From contig NZ_CP140772.1 in assembly GCF_037893185.1 (NCBI RefSeq), forward strand, positions 1,860,001-1,924,000: a DNA stretch of 64,000 nucleotides, written 5' to 3'. Within the stretch, counting starts at the first letter, position 1. Each line of letters opens with the position of its first letter. Below the pieces are notes generated by a model. It was not told the origin of the DNA. It searched no databases and saw only the letters and a program-made list of their open reading frames with translations. This DNA is from Chitinophaga sp. 180180018-3 (GTDB taxonomy: Bacteria; Bacteroidota; Bacteroidia; Chitinophagales; Chitinophagaceae). The position numbers and the translations under genes are program-made. Positions 18,611 to 27,888 of the stretch are shown here, piece by piece.

Positions 18611-19155
18611 CAGAACTAAATAGCGCTGTTGTTATGTCATCCAAGCTTTTAAATTTTCAATTATAGGAAAATATCCCTCATCCTGATTTGCGATCTGCAA
18701 TCTTTTGGCTACCGCCTTTCTTTTATCAGATCCAGCACGGAGGTAAACTTCCAAACATCGCTATCATACACCCTTTTCCGATCCGTCTCGTTTTCCATCA
18801 CATCAGAGGTAGTACCACCGGTTGAAATTTCCTCCAGGTCTTCCAGCAAAGTGGCCTTGCCGGATTGTTCAAGAAAATGAATGGCATCCGCTACAATTCT
18901 ATATAAAACTAACGGCCCTATTACATTCGTGCTATGGAAGAGTGCAAATGAATAAGATCTGTTTTCAGTATAAGTGATCGCAGAAACCACTGTTTCCTCT
19001 TCGTAATTCTCTTCCGTATCATCCGTAACAGCCGTGTAAAATTCAATAAGGACATTTAGTGCCAGCAGCTTATCTGTATAGGCAAAATTTGTATCCTGTC
19101 CATCTTCGTCAACAAAAGGCTGAAGCCCGATGCCGTTATGTTTAACTCTACTTTG

Positions 19156-20424
19156 TCAAATTCGTAAATACAGTGATCTTCTGACCAAACGCTTGTCTGG
19201 CGGTTGTTTCGATAGGATGTGATCCAATAAATCTTCGAGGCTTCGTTTCACAAAATGAAGCGAAGATTTGATTGTTTGAATAACATCCTGTGTTGTTAAC
19301 CACAATTTCTCGTGCTCATAGTGTATTCGTTTTTCCTGGTTTAAGAATAATTGAGCCAGCATAATCATGGCCATATGTTTTAGCCAGCTCTCTTCACTGC
19401 GTGTTTGGTATTCGTTCAACCCCAGTTCTTTTTTTCCTTCCCGGAAAGCTTTTTCTATAAAGTAGCGTTTGCATTGCCGGTATGCCAATTCTTGTATCGA
19501 GGCACCCGGGCAATGACAAAAACTGTATTTTATGGTTCCATCTTTGTCTTCCCTGATCAATAAACTTACCAATTGCTTTCGATTGGTAAGCGGATTTATA
19601 ATATAGACCTCTCTGGAATGGAACCATGCCTGCAATTTTTTTCCACCGCTTTGATGCCGCACGGTAATAAATTTCCATTGGGTTGGCTGCAAACTGGCAG
19701 CATATGCTTTTATAGAGACGGACGGCCGGTTCGGTTTTGCAAGCTTCGATTTACGGCCTCTTGCACCCGGCTGCTGAACGGGAACACGCATTTGAAAAGG
19801 CTCTAGCCAGATGTGTAAATTGTCCTGTACATCGGCTACGAACTCCATCTCGTTTTTAATCAAATCCGCCAGGAGTGCAGCATCCCGCCCATAAAAGGCA
19901 TCGAAACATACCCAGCGAACGGGTAGTTTCAGCTCCTTCATTACATGCCGGATGAGGTGTTTAGCCTGCTCAATTTTGCTGCCATTAGTGGCTGTTCCAA
20001 ATAAAGAGGCTTGTACGAGATTCACAAGGGAGCCCGCACACAAGGCACCAAAAACACCTACCTGACAGTTCTCAAGTTTGCCTACCTGGCCGCAATATTG
20101 ACGTTTCACCCCTGCAGAATGGCGTCCTTTCTTAGGATTTCCGGCTTCATCGATAATCAGACAACTATCTTCCGTAAGATGTAGGGATTCGATAAGTTTC
20201 CAAAACTGCACCGTCACTACATCCATCACCTGGCGGACGTTCCATTTAGACTGCGTGATAAAATGATGTAAGCGTTGTTGATTCGACTCCTGAAGTTCCA
20301 TGGCCATCTGCTGGCAATTGCGGCGACGACAAAGGAGCAGTCCCTTTAAATAAACCAGGGCATTGCCCGATACCTTACGGGTGAGTGTGAAAAAAAGAAA
20401 CTCAAAACGGAGAAGAAAATTCAA
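19156..20424 (-). CDS. IS701-family transposase
   Basis: About 422 residues. The DDE-type catalytic region begins with DEAGNPKKGRHSAGVKRQYCGQ, and the later text includes VRWVCFDAFYGRDAALL and the Glu-containing FREGKKELGLNEYQTRS, all typical of IS701 (IS4-like) transposases. The start is uncertain: the first codon in the open frame is TTG at 20424 and the frame is open further upstream. The stop lies 10 bp inside the left end of the element. Confidence 0.88.
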   Translation of the reverse strand: MNFLLRFEFLFFTLTRKVSGNALVYLKGLLLCRRRNCQQMAMELQESNQQRLHHFITQSKWNVRQVMDVVTVQFWKLIESLHLTEDSCLIIDEAGNPKKGRHSAGVKRQYCGQVGKLENCQVGVFGALCAGSLVNLVQASLFGTATNGSKIEQAKHLIRHVMKELKLPVRWVCFDAFYGRDAALLADLIKNEMEFVADVQDNLHIWLEPFQMRVPVQQPGARGRKSKLAKPNRPSVSIKAYAASLQPTQWKFITVRHQSGGKKLQAWFHSREVYIINPLTNRKQLVSLLIREDKDGTIKYSFCHCPGASIQELAYRQCKRYFIEKAFREGKKELGLNEYQTRSEESWLKHMAMIMLAQLFLNQEKRIHYEHEKLWLTTQDVIQTIKSSLHFVKRSLEDLLDHILSKQPPDKRLVRRSLYLRI

Positions 20425-20482
20425 TAACCGACTCTCTACGAGTCGGAAATTATATATTTTCGTCCCATAGTTTTTTTTATTT

Positions 20483-20522
20483 ACACCCCGTGGGTTTCTA
20501 CTCGTGGGGTGTGTCTTTTTTC
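20483..20522 (+). terminator. Hairpin with T-run inside the IS701 element
   Basis: Stem ACACCCC (20483-20489) / GGGGTGT (20506-20512), followed by a run of T. It lies between the transposase and the element's right end. It may limit outside transcription; the T-run serves the + strand. Confidence 0.5.
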
Positions 20523-20651
20523 TGACCGCTAAATTACGTGAATTCCGCGTCCGGCGTGCGTTTCGTCCCTAAAAAAATCAAAGAACTAAATTTGACAAAG
20601 TAGAGTTAAATAATTTTTCCATTTTAATACGTTATCTTCCTTGATGGTTGT

Positions 20652-21731
20652 TTAATTTTTATCATCTTCACTGTTTTCAAACAGCTCATGTAATTTTTGC
20701 TGTAATATTTTTTTGTCCGGCAATTGTGTTTTGTACTCGGACACCATTGTTGGTGAAAGGTTGCGGCTTAGTGCATACTCCACCACTTCACTGTCTTTGT
20801 CCTTGCAAAGCAAAATACCGATGCTTGGGTTTTCATTTTGTTTTTTTACATCCCGATCCAACGCCTCCAGGTAAAAATTGAGTTGCCCTAAATGTTCCTG
20901 TTTAAACTTATCTGCTTTTAATTCAAAAGCCACCAGGCATTGCAAACCTCTATGATAAAAAAGGAGGTCAATATAAAAATCGCTGTTACCTACCTGCACT
21001 TTATATTCTTCTCCAATAAAAAGAAAATCTCTGCCCAGTTCAAGGATAAAGTTTTTCATTTGTTTTACCAGCCCCTTTTGTAAATCGCCCTCATTATGTG
21101 GTTCAGGCAGGTTCAAAAACTCAAAAACGTAGCTATCCTTCAATGTATTGGTTATATCTGCATGGGCTTCCTTTATCGTTTGCGAGAGCTTGTTGTTTCC
21201 AAGCATGGTGCGTTCAAAAAGGCTTGCGGAAATCTGCCGGTCCAGTTCTCTTACGCTATAATTTTCTTTAACGCTTACCTGAATGTAAAACTGCCTTTCT
21301 TCATCCGTTTTGCATCGGGAGAAAATAGTGCGGTGATGTGTCCAGCTCAACTGTACCAAAACAGTATTTCTGATGTCCTGCGGCTCAAATTGTGTCCCCG
21401 CCGGGGCGACAATTTTATTCTCCTCATTATCAATATGTTGTGTTTGTTGCCGCAGTGAGGCGACAAATTGTGAAGACACATAGGTTTCAAAGAACTGCAC
21501 CATTCTGTAAAGCCCTGATCTGTTAAAGCCCTTCAGTTCCGGGTTGTTTTTTTGAATGAAAATTGCCAATTCTTCAACAGTCTTATCACCCCATTCGGCG
21601 GCAGACAATTTTTGCTTAATGTATGCGCCCACATTCCAGTAAAGGCTGATCAGTTCCGCATTAACAACCCTGATAGCATTTGCCCTTGACTGTTTGATTA
21701 GCCTTACAATGTCCTCAAACCTATTATCCAT
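20652..21731 (-). CDS. DUF1016 / YhcG-type PDDEXK nuclease
   Basis: 359 residues. The N-terminal part (SRANAIRVVNAELISLYWNVG, then WGDKTVEELA) is the DUF1016 N domain. The C-terminal part holds the nuclease core: DFYIDLLFYHRGLQCLVAFELKAD gives the D...E-x-K signature, followed by NFYLEALDRDVKK and GILLCKDKDSEVVEYALS. These proteins are common in mobile and defence regions; the substrate of this one is unknown. It follows three XRE regulators, starting 3 bp after the last, so all four genes are probably one operon from 22916. Confidence 0.88.
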   Translation of the reverse strand: MDNRFEDIVRLIKQSRANAIRVVNAELISLYWNVGAYIKQKLSAAEWGDKTVEELAIFIQKNNPELKGFNRSGLYRMVQFFETYVSSQFVASLRQQTQHIDNEENKIVAPAGTQFEPQDIRNTVLVQLSWTHHRTIFSRCKTDEERQFYIQVSVKENYSVRELDRQISASLFERTMLGNNKLSQTIKEAHADITNTLKDSYVFEFLNLPEPHNEGDLQKGLVKQMKNFILELGRDFLFIGEEYKVQVGNSDFYIDLLFYHRGLQCLVAFELKADKFKQEHLGQLNFYLEALDRDVKKQNENPSIGILLCKDKDSEVVEYALSRNLSPTMVSEYKTQLPDKKILQQKLHELFENSEDDKN

Positions 21732-21734
21732 TGG

Positions 21735-22097
21735 TTAGTTATTCCTTGTCTTTGCCTGTAAGCGACTGGCCTCTTGCTTACTTTTTTTTATCTGATCTTC
21801 AATGTTCTTAATTTGATCGGCAGTACATCCCTGATACATAATATTTACTCCTTGATTTCCTTCATAGTTATTAAAATGATTTGTGAAAGCAGATTTCTCT
21901 TGGTAAGTTAGAATGTATTCAGGAGCAACTTCAAAAATTTCTGCCAATTCATATAGCCTGGACACAGACACATCAGCAACATTGTTTTCTATGTTACTAT
22001 AAGCTTTTGGGGTTATTCCTAATGCTTTTGCTACCTGTTCTTTTGATAGCTTTTTTTCTTTTTCGCGGATATCACGAATATTATCTCCGATTTTCAT
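21735..22097 (-). CDS. XRE-family regulator (third of a tandem trio)
   Basis: 120 residues. The N-terminal HTH_3 domain covers about residues 1-60 (KIGDNIRDIREKEKKLSKEQVAKALGI, the turn at YSNIENN). A conserved linker NYEGNQGVNIMYQG comes next and a charged helical tail follows. It is paralogous to the two upstream genes, sharing the M-K-I-G start and the GVNI-x-x-Q element. It ends 3 bp before the DUF1016 nuclease start and probably controls it, by autoregulation or as a partner. No ligand domain is seen. Confidence 0.8.
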   Translation of the reverse strand: MKIGDNIRDIREKEKKLSKEQVAKALGITPKAYSNIENNVADVSVSRLYELAEIFEVAPEYILTYQEKSAFTNHFNNYEGNQGVNIMYQGCTADQIKNIEDQIKKSKQEASRLQAKTRNN

Positions 22098-22111
22098 ATT
22101 TATAGAGTTTT

Positions 22112-22519
22112 TTAGAAATCAATATTATTTTTTTTAAGTAAAGCTTCCAATAAAGCAATTCTTTTCTGTTCACTTTCCAAAAGCTGCTGCTGTAGCTCAT
22201 AAATTTTTTCCTTATTACTAAGCATACTGCCTACGCTCGTTTCAATATTCTGGTGCATAATGTTAACCCCTTTATTCTCAGGGTAATTATGGAAATAGTT
22301 ATAAAACTCCTTTTTTGAAGATTTGTATGTAAGAATGTACTGGGGACTACATTCAAAAATTTCCGCAATTTGCTCCAGTTTTTTCATTGAAAGATCTGTG
22401 CGATTGTTTTCTATATTGGCGTAAGCGCGAGTTGACATATTTAACCGTTCAGCAACATAGCTTCTCTTAAAGTTTTTTTCAACTTCTCGAATCTCGCGTA
22501 TGTTATCACCGATTTTCAT
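22112..22519 (-). CDS. XRE-family regulator (second of the trio)
   Basis: 135 residues from ATG 22519, chosen because the paralogues also start MKIG and the longer frame would overlap the upstream gene. Domains: HTH_3 (YVAERLNMSTRAYANIENN), linker NYPENKGVNIMHQN, and a heptad-like coiled coil at the C-terminus (YELQQQLLESEQKRIALLEALL) that likely dimerises. It is 14 bp upstream of the third member. Confidence 0.8.
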   Translation of the reverse strand: MKIGDNIREIREVEKNFKRSYVAERLNMSTRAYANIENNRTDLSMKKLEQIAEIFECSPQYILTYKSSKKEFYNYFHNYPENKGVNIMHQNIETSVGSMLSNKEKIYELQQQLLESEQKRIALLEALLKKNNIDF

Positions 22520-22532
22520 AAATACAAGCGTT

Positions 22533-22916
22533 TCAAAAATCAAACTCGATATTATTTTGCCGCAAAAGTTTTTCCAGTTTGGGTATCCTGTTTAATTCTT
22601 CTGCATAAAGTTCTTTGTATGCCTGCCTAATCTTCTCCTGGTCTATTCCCTGCACATGAATATTTACACCCGAATTTCCGTTGTGATTAAAGAAGAAATT
22701 CCTAATCCCTGTAATTGGTTTATTGAGCGTAATCAAATCGGCAACTTCAAGCGATAATAAACGTGATATTGCTTCAAGCATAGAAAGTGTTATGTCCCTC
22801 TCATCCCTTTCGATAGCTTCATATTCTTCTACACTGATATTTAGCTCTTGCGCCATAAAAGTTTTTTCGATCTTTTGAGCGGTCCTTAGCTGACTAATGT
22901 TACTTCCGATTTTCAT
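22533..22916 (-). CDS. XRE-family regulator (first of the trio)
   Basis: 127 residues. The HTH_3 fold is more divergent (MAQELNISVEEYEAIERDERD), with the linker NHNGNSGVNIHVQG and a helical tail (LEKLLRQNNIEFDF). It is first in the operon and lies behind a very good promoter match at 22939-22970. The three tandem paralogues arose by duplication but have diverged a lot, so the duplication is old. Confidence 0.78.
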   Translation of the reverse strand: MKIGSNISQLRTAQKIEKTFMAQELNISVEEYEAIERDERDITLSMLEAISRLLSLEVADLITLNKPITGIRNFFFNHNGNSGVNIHVQGIDQEKIRQAYKELYAEELNRIPKLEKLLRQNNIEFDF

Positions 22917-22938
22917 ATTCCAATGCTTATTATTTTAC

Positions 22939-22970
22939 CAAATATAGTAAAACTTCCAATATGGAACAAA
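22939..22970 (-). promoter_or_regulatory. Promoter for the XRE/DUF1016 operon
   Basis: On the minus strand, TTTG (22970-22967), exactly 20 bp, then TATATTTG (22946-22939): a full match to the Bacteroidota TTTG/TAnnTTTG promoter. Translation starts at 22916. The rest of the 312-bp gap 22917-23228 shows no gene and no clear promoter for the TlpA gene. Confidence 0.7.
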
Positions 22971-23228
22971 TTCTTCCTAATTGGTTGTACAATCCAGAGG
23001 TGCAACCTCCCGTAATCATCGGTTATTTGTATAACAACCAATAAAGATGATAAGATTGACGGACAAGTATAAACAATATTGCTGCTTTTCCATAGCTGGA
23101 CAAGGCAAGCCCGTTGTTTTATTTTTCTCCCTTAAATTCAACCTTCGCACCATCATTAAAAGTCCGGTTTAAAGTAGCGATACACCTCATGGAGTATTTA
23201 CTATTTATAAACCTAACTATATCACTTA

Positions 23229-24641
23229 ATGATGAGCGTATCACTATGTAACAAGATTTTTTTTTCAATTACTTGCCGCCGTTTAGCACTGGGAACGTTT
23301 GGTAGGATTGTGAGCAGAACCGGCAAGTATTTTTTGCTACTGGTTTTTCTCATGTATGCAGCCATCCAACAGCAGAGCCACGCACAAGTGGCTTCTGCTA
23401 AGGCTGCTAACACCTTTAAACCCACCCCGCTTGCCATCGGCGACAAGATCCCCGATGAACTTTGGAACCTGCCCTTGCAAGTGGTAAACCATCCCCAGGG
23501 CAAGAAGACCATTACCCTAAGCGAGTACAAGGATAAGCTGATCATACTGGATTTTTGGGCCACCTATTGCTCACCCTGTATTAAAAACTTTCCAAAACTA
23601 CATGCCTTACAAAATGAATTTGGCGACAAAATAAAAGTGCTGGCAGTAACCCAAGAGGATACAGATAAAATAACCAGGTTTTTTAAAACTGGTGCAGGTA
23701 AAGGACACACTTACGTCAATTCGGTTATTAATGATAGTTTTCTTTCTGAATACTTTCCATTTATCGGCGTTCCGCATATAGTATGGATAAACCCCGCTGG
23801 CAAATTATTAAATACTACCCGTGCGGATGAGGTAACCCATGCTAATATAAAAGCTGTTGTAGATAACGAAAATACACAAATGGTGACCAAAAAACTTATT
23901 GACCCTAATACGCCATTGTTCCTTTCCAAATACCTCATAGACGGATTACAGATACAGGCATTTTCCATTTTTACCAAAGGTGAGTATTCCGGACTTCCGG
24001 GGGGAAATGTTTTCAGAAGAACCAAAGATGGTAAAGTATATGGCAGACAAATCACCAATACCTCAATGATGAATATATATCATGCTACAGTGGACGAGCT
24101 ATTTAATCGAAATGGTGAACAGTTCTCTACAAGTCGCATGATAGTGGAGGTTAAAAAACCTGCTTTTTTAAGTTTAATAAAGAAAGATAATGGCGAATAT
24201 GAGAAGTCTAACCAGTATAACTATGAAATGATTGTTCCTGAAGACAAAGCCGACAGTCTATTCTATTATATGCTACAAGACCTTAACCGCTATTCGGACT
24301 ATAACGGCACAATTGAGAAGCGAATGGTTGACTGTCTTGTTTTAGTTAGAACCTCTAAAAAGGACAAAATAAAAAGCAAAGGAGGAAAATCAAAGAACAC
24401 TTTTCCGGCATCGCCTTCCATAATAATTAATCAAAAACTTAGTAACATGATTAATATGATTAGTGATGATACTCCTATTACGCTACCCATAGTTGACGAA
24501 ACTGGCTATACCTCCAATGTGGATATCGAGGTTTCAGCGGTTACTGATTTAGCGAGTTTTAAGAAAGAATTGAACAGGTACGACCTTGACCTAATACCAG
24601 CAAAAAGAAGCCTCAATATGTTCGTGATAAAGGACAAATAA
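23229..24641 (+). CDS. TlpA-like thioredoxin-domain protein
   Basis: 470 residues. Basic N-terminus, then a signal segment (YFLLLVFLMYAAIQQQSHAQ, about residues 34-53). Thioredoxin fold: LIILDFWATYCSPCIKNFP carries the redox pair C-S-P-C, later FIGVPHIVWINPAGK with the cis-proline. The ~250-residue C-terminal extension is not a recognised domain and is long for the family. It is followed 37 bp later by SusC, so it is probably cotranscribed; the thioredoxin may keep cysteines of an imported or secreted partner reduced in the periplasm. Confidence 0.85.
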   Translation: MMSVSLCNKIFFSITCRRLALGTFGRIVSRTGKYFLLLVFLMYAAIQQQSHAQVASAKAANTFKPTPLAIGDKIPDELWNLPLQVVNHPQGKKTITLSEYKDKLIILDFWATYCSPCIKNFPKLHALQNEFGDKIKVLAVTQEDTDKITRFFKTGAGKGHTYVNSVINDSFLSEYFPFIGVPHIVWINPAGKLLNTTRADEVTHANIKAVVDNENTQMVTKKLIDPNTPLFLSKYLIDGLQIQAFSIFTKGEYSGLPGGNVFRRTKDGKVYGRQITNTSMMNIYHATVDELFNRNGEQFSTSRMIVEVKKPAFLSLIKKDNGEYEKSNQYNYEMIVPEDKADSLFYYMLQDLNRYSDYNGTIEKRMVDCLVLVRTSKKDKIKSKGGKSKNTFPASPSIIINQKLSNMINMISDDTPITLPIVDETGYTSNVDIEVSAVTDLASFKKELNRYDLDLIPAKRSLNMFVIKDK

Positions 24642-24678
24642 CTGCTTCCATTTTTTTACGATTTAACTCAATTGATGA

Positions 24679-27600
24679 ATGAAATTTTTTATACCTCTTA
24701 TTACATTACTTATCATATCAGGCACATTGTATGCCCAACGACAAATTATGGGCAAGGTGATTAGTCGTAATGATAATATGCCTATCGAGGGAGCGAGTAT
24801 TTCCTTGCAAGGGACAAATACAACAGTAAGTACCGACGGCAGGGGTTACTTTACTATACAAACAGCAAATGGAAATATCGCTGTTTTGACAATTAGCCAT
24901 GTAGGTTACGAGCCATCTATGCTAACCGTGAACCTCCCGCAAACAGATACTTTAAAAATCCGTTTAAATGCCTCATCCCGTTTGTTGGACGAAGTGGAAG
25001 TAGTATCAACAGGGTATCAGAAAATACCTAAAGAGCGGGCAACAGGTTCGTTTGCTACGGTAAGCAACGAACTGTTTAACCAGCAGGTTGGTACGGACAT
25101 CCTGTCCCGACTTCCAGCAATTGCTAATAGCATGGTGATGGATGCGGGCAGAAGCCAATATAGTTCCCAAATGATGATACGGGGATTGAGTACAATAAAC
25201 GGACAGAAAGACCCCTTAATAATTATAGATAATTTTCCGTATGATGGAGATATTACCAATATTAACCCCAACATTGTAGAAAATATAACTATACTGAAAG
25301 ATGCCTCCGCTTCCAGCATTTGGGGAGCAAGGGCGGCAAATGGCGTTATCGTTATCACCACCAAAAGCGGACGTTTTAATCAGCCGATTACCTTATCGTT
25401 TAATTCTAACCTCACTATTGGAGCAAAGCCCGATTTAGGCTATATCCGTCAGATGTCGTCCAGTGATTATATTGATATGGAGCAGGAATTGTTTAATCGA
25501 AACTTTTACAACAGTCAAATCAATTCATCGAGCCGCCCTGTAATCAGTCCGGTTGTTGACCTTTTGAATAAGGTGCGTACAGGTGCAATGACACAGGAGC
25601 AGGCACAACAGCAAATTGACGCATTTAGAAATGTAGATGCAAGAGCGCAGTTTAATGAGTATATGTATAAGCCATTAGTCAATCAGCAATACTTTTTAAG
25701 TGCGCAGGGTGGCGCAGACAAATTTTCTTGGACATCATCGGTAGGTTACGACCACAATAAAAGCAACTTAGAGGCTACTTATCAGCGTGTTAATATCCGT
25801 TTCCAAAATACCTATCGTCCTATTAAACAACTTTCCCTTACTACGGGTTTGTATTATTCACAAACTCAAAATAAGTCAGGTCGGTATGGGTACAATAATG
25901 TATCTATGAAAAGCAGTGCCTTTGTGCCTTATATGCTAATGGCGGATGCAAACGGGAATGCGCTGCCAGTAGCAAAGAACTATAATCAAAGCTATGTCCA
26001 AAATCTCGGTGACGGAAAGTTGCTTGACTGGAATTACTACCCGCTTACAGATTGGCAGCACCAAACATCAAATAGCAACGTATCCGATGTATTGGCAACG
26101 GCTAATCTCGAATATCGAATTATTAAAGGGCTGAACGCAACTGTAAACTATCAATATGAAAGACAATTTGGACTAAGTACCAATTTGGCTGATGAAAATA
26201 GTTTTATGGCAAGGGACTATATCAATCGCTTTTCCCAAATCGTAAACGGAAGCGTCATTTACATTGTTCCCAATGGTGATATTTTGGACAAAACCAATAG
26301 TGTTTTAAATGCAAATAATTTACGAGGACAATTAAACTTTGATAATACATACGGTAAACACAATATAACTGCCTTAATTGGAGGTGAAAAACGGTCGGCT
26401 CATACACAATCAAATCAAGAACGTTATTATGGCTACAACCCTAATAATTTAACTACGGGTAATGTGGACTATACAAATACATATCCAAGCATTATTAATG
26501 GTGGGGCAGACTATATTCAAAGAGGTCAATATCTCGGTGAAACAAGTACAAGATTTATGTCCTACTTCGCCAATGCTGCCTATACATTTGACAATAGGTA
26601 TGTGATTTCAGCAAGCGCCCGCCGGGATGCCAGCAACCTTTTCGGCTTAAAAACTAACGACCAATGGAACCCTTTTTGGTCGGCGGGCATTGCATGGAAA
26701 CTTTCAAACGAAAAGTTTTATAAGGTTGATTTTTTGCCTTATCTCAACCTCCGGGCAACCTACGGCTTTAGTGGCAATATTGACCCCGCTATGGTTGCAG
26801 TAAACACGATTAGATTTCTTCCAAATACATCCTTTTTTACTGGTACTCCGTACGCAAGTTTTAATAATTACTACAACCCATTATTAAAATGGGAAACCTC
26901 CAAGATGTTGAACCTTGCGGTAGATTTTCGTTTGCGAAATGAACGTTTGACAGGTTCAATAGAGTATTATCACAAAAAAGGTATTAATCTTTTTGGTATG
27001 GCTCCAATGGATTACACCACAGGAGTTGACCCCTATATGTTGCGAAATGTAGCCAGCATGAAAGGAAACGGTTGGGATATACAGTTAAGAAGTGTAAATA
27101 TAGACCGTTCATTTAAGTGGAGTACCATACTGAATTTCAGTCTATATAAAGATGAAATAGTTGATTATTATTTAGAAAGGACATTGGCACAAGAATATGT
27201 CAATGTTTCTTCGCCACCCATATCCGGTGTTAATGGAAAGCCTGTATATGCTATCTATGCCTATCAATGGGCTGGACTTGACCCCAATACAGGTGAAGCA
27301 CAAGGATACCTTAATGGTGAGGTAAGCAAGGACTATTACAGCATTATTGGTACTGAAACTAAAGTAGAAGATTTAAAATATTTTGGTTCTGCTATTCCAA
27401 CAAAATTCGGTTCGTTAATCAATGCAGTATCTTATAAAAATATCAGCTTACAATTAGGTGTTTCATTCAAATTCGGGTATTGGTTCAGGCGCAATTCTAT
27501 TAATTACACAGACCTGTTTAACAGTTGGCGGGGACATTCAGATTATGCGCTACGTTGGCTGAAGCCCGGGGATGAAGCATATACAGATGTTCCTGTAAAT

Positions 27601-27876
27601 CAGTATAGAACTAACTATAACAGAGATGCCTTTTATAGTGGTTCCAGTGTGCTGGTAGAAAAGGGCGACCATATCCGGCTCCAGTATATTAACCTTGCTT
27701 ATGATTTTAAATTGTCAGCAAAGGGGATTAAGGGATTGCAATTATTTTTTAATGCAAATAATCTTGGGATATTATGGAAAGCCAATAACGCAGGCATTGA
27801 CCCTGACTTTAGCTTAGGTTATAATATTCTTAAAACACCTGCAAATTATTCACTTGGTCTTAAAGCCAAATTATAA
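24679..27876 (+). CDS. SusC-like TonB-dependent outer membrane transporter
   Basis: 1065 residues, normal for the family. Signal peptide ending L-Y-A-Q, a CarboxypepD_reg-like domain about residues 20-100 (IMGKVISRNDNMPIEGASI), a plug with MMIRGLSTINGQKDPLIIIDN and ASSIWGARAANGVIVITTKSG, and then the 22-strand barrel. It imports a nutrient through the outer membrane with the SusD partner encoded 12 bp downstream. The substrate is not readable. No glycoside hydrolase or anti-sigma factor lies nearby, so a polysaccharide is less likely. Confidence 0.94.
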   Translation: MKFFIPLITLLIISGTLYAQRQIMGKVISRNDNMPIEGASISLQGTNTTVSTDGRGYFTIQTANGNIAVLTISHVGYEPSMLTVNLPQTDTLKIRLNASSRLLDEVEVVSTGYQKIPKERATGSFATVSNELFNQQVGTDILSRLPAIANSMVMDAGRSQYSSQMMIRGLSTINGQKDPLIIIDNFPYDGDITNINPNIVENITILKDASASSIWGARAANGVIVITTKSGRFNQPITLSFNSNLTIGAKPDLGYIRQMSSSDYIDMEQELFNRNFYNSQINSSSRPVISPVVDLLNKVRTGAMTQEQAQQQIDAFRNVDARAQFNEYMYKPLVNQQYFLSAQGGADKFSWTSSVGYDHNKSNLEATYQRVNIRFQNTYRPIKQLSLTTGLYYSQTQNKSGRYGYNNVSMKSSAFVPYMLMADANGNALPVAKNYNQSYVQNLGDGKLLDWNYYPLTDWQHQTSNSNVSDVLATANLEYRIIKGLNATVNYQYERQFGLSTNLADENSFMARDYINRFSQIVNGSVIYIVPNGDILDKTNSVLNANNLRGQLNFDNTYGKHNITALIGGEKRSAHTQSNQERYYGYNPNNLTTGNVDYTNTYPSIINGGADYIQRGQYLGETSTRFMSYFANAAYTFDNRYVISASARRDASNLFGLKTNDQWNPFWSAGIAWKLSNEKFYKVDFLPYLNLRATYGFSGNIDPAMVAVNTIRFLPNTSFFTGTPYASFNNYYNPLLKWETSKMLNLAVDFRLRNERLTGSIEYYHKKGINLFGMAPMDYTTGVDPYMLRNVASMKGNGWDIQLRSVNIDRSFKWSTILNFSLYKDEIVDYYLERTLAQEYVNVSSPPISGVNGKPVYAIYAYQWAGLDPNTGEAQGYLNGEVSKDYYSIIGTETKVEDLKYFGSAIPTKFGSLINAVSYKNISLQLGVSFKFGYWFRRNSINYTDLFNSWRGHSDYALRWLKPGDEAYTDVPVNQYRTNYNRDAFYSGSSVLVEKGDHIRLQYINLAYDFKLSAKGIKGLQLFFNANNLGILWKANNAGIDPDFSLGYNILKTPANYSLGLKAKL

Positions 27877-27888
27877 AAGAATATTACA

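Larger units (their letters stand above)
19146..20605 (-). mobile_element. IS701-family insertion sequence, complete
   Basis: 1460 bp. The ends are inverted repeats CTCTACTTTGTCAAATT at 19146 and its complement ending at 20605. A 4-bp TTAA duplication is present at 19142-19145 and 20606-20609, matching the YTAR target preference known for IS701. It carries one transposase on the minus strand. A hairpin with a T-run lies between the transposase start and the right end. Confidence 0.9.
18709..20622 (-). pseudogene. Hypothetical gene split by the IS701-family element
   Basis: Removing 19146-20605 and one TTAA copy rejoins a single open frame from ATG at 20622: M-E-K-L-F-K-H-N-G-I-G-L-Q-P-F-V, then DEDGQDTNFAYTDKLL, to the stop at 18709. 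That is about 150 residues, acidic in the middle (TDDTEENYEEE). The family is unknown. The frame is preserved exactly across the joint, so the insertion looks recent. Only five complete codons remain on the upstream side, so the gene is inactive as it stands. Confidence 0.75.
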
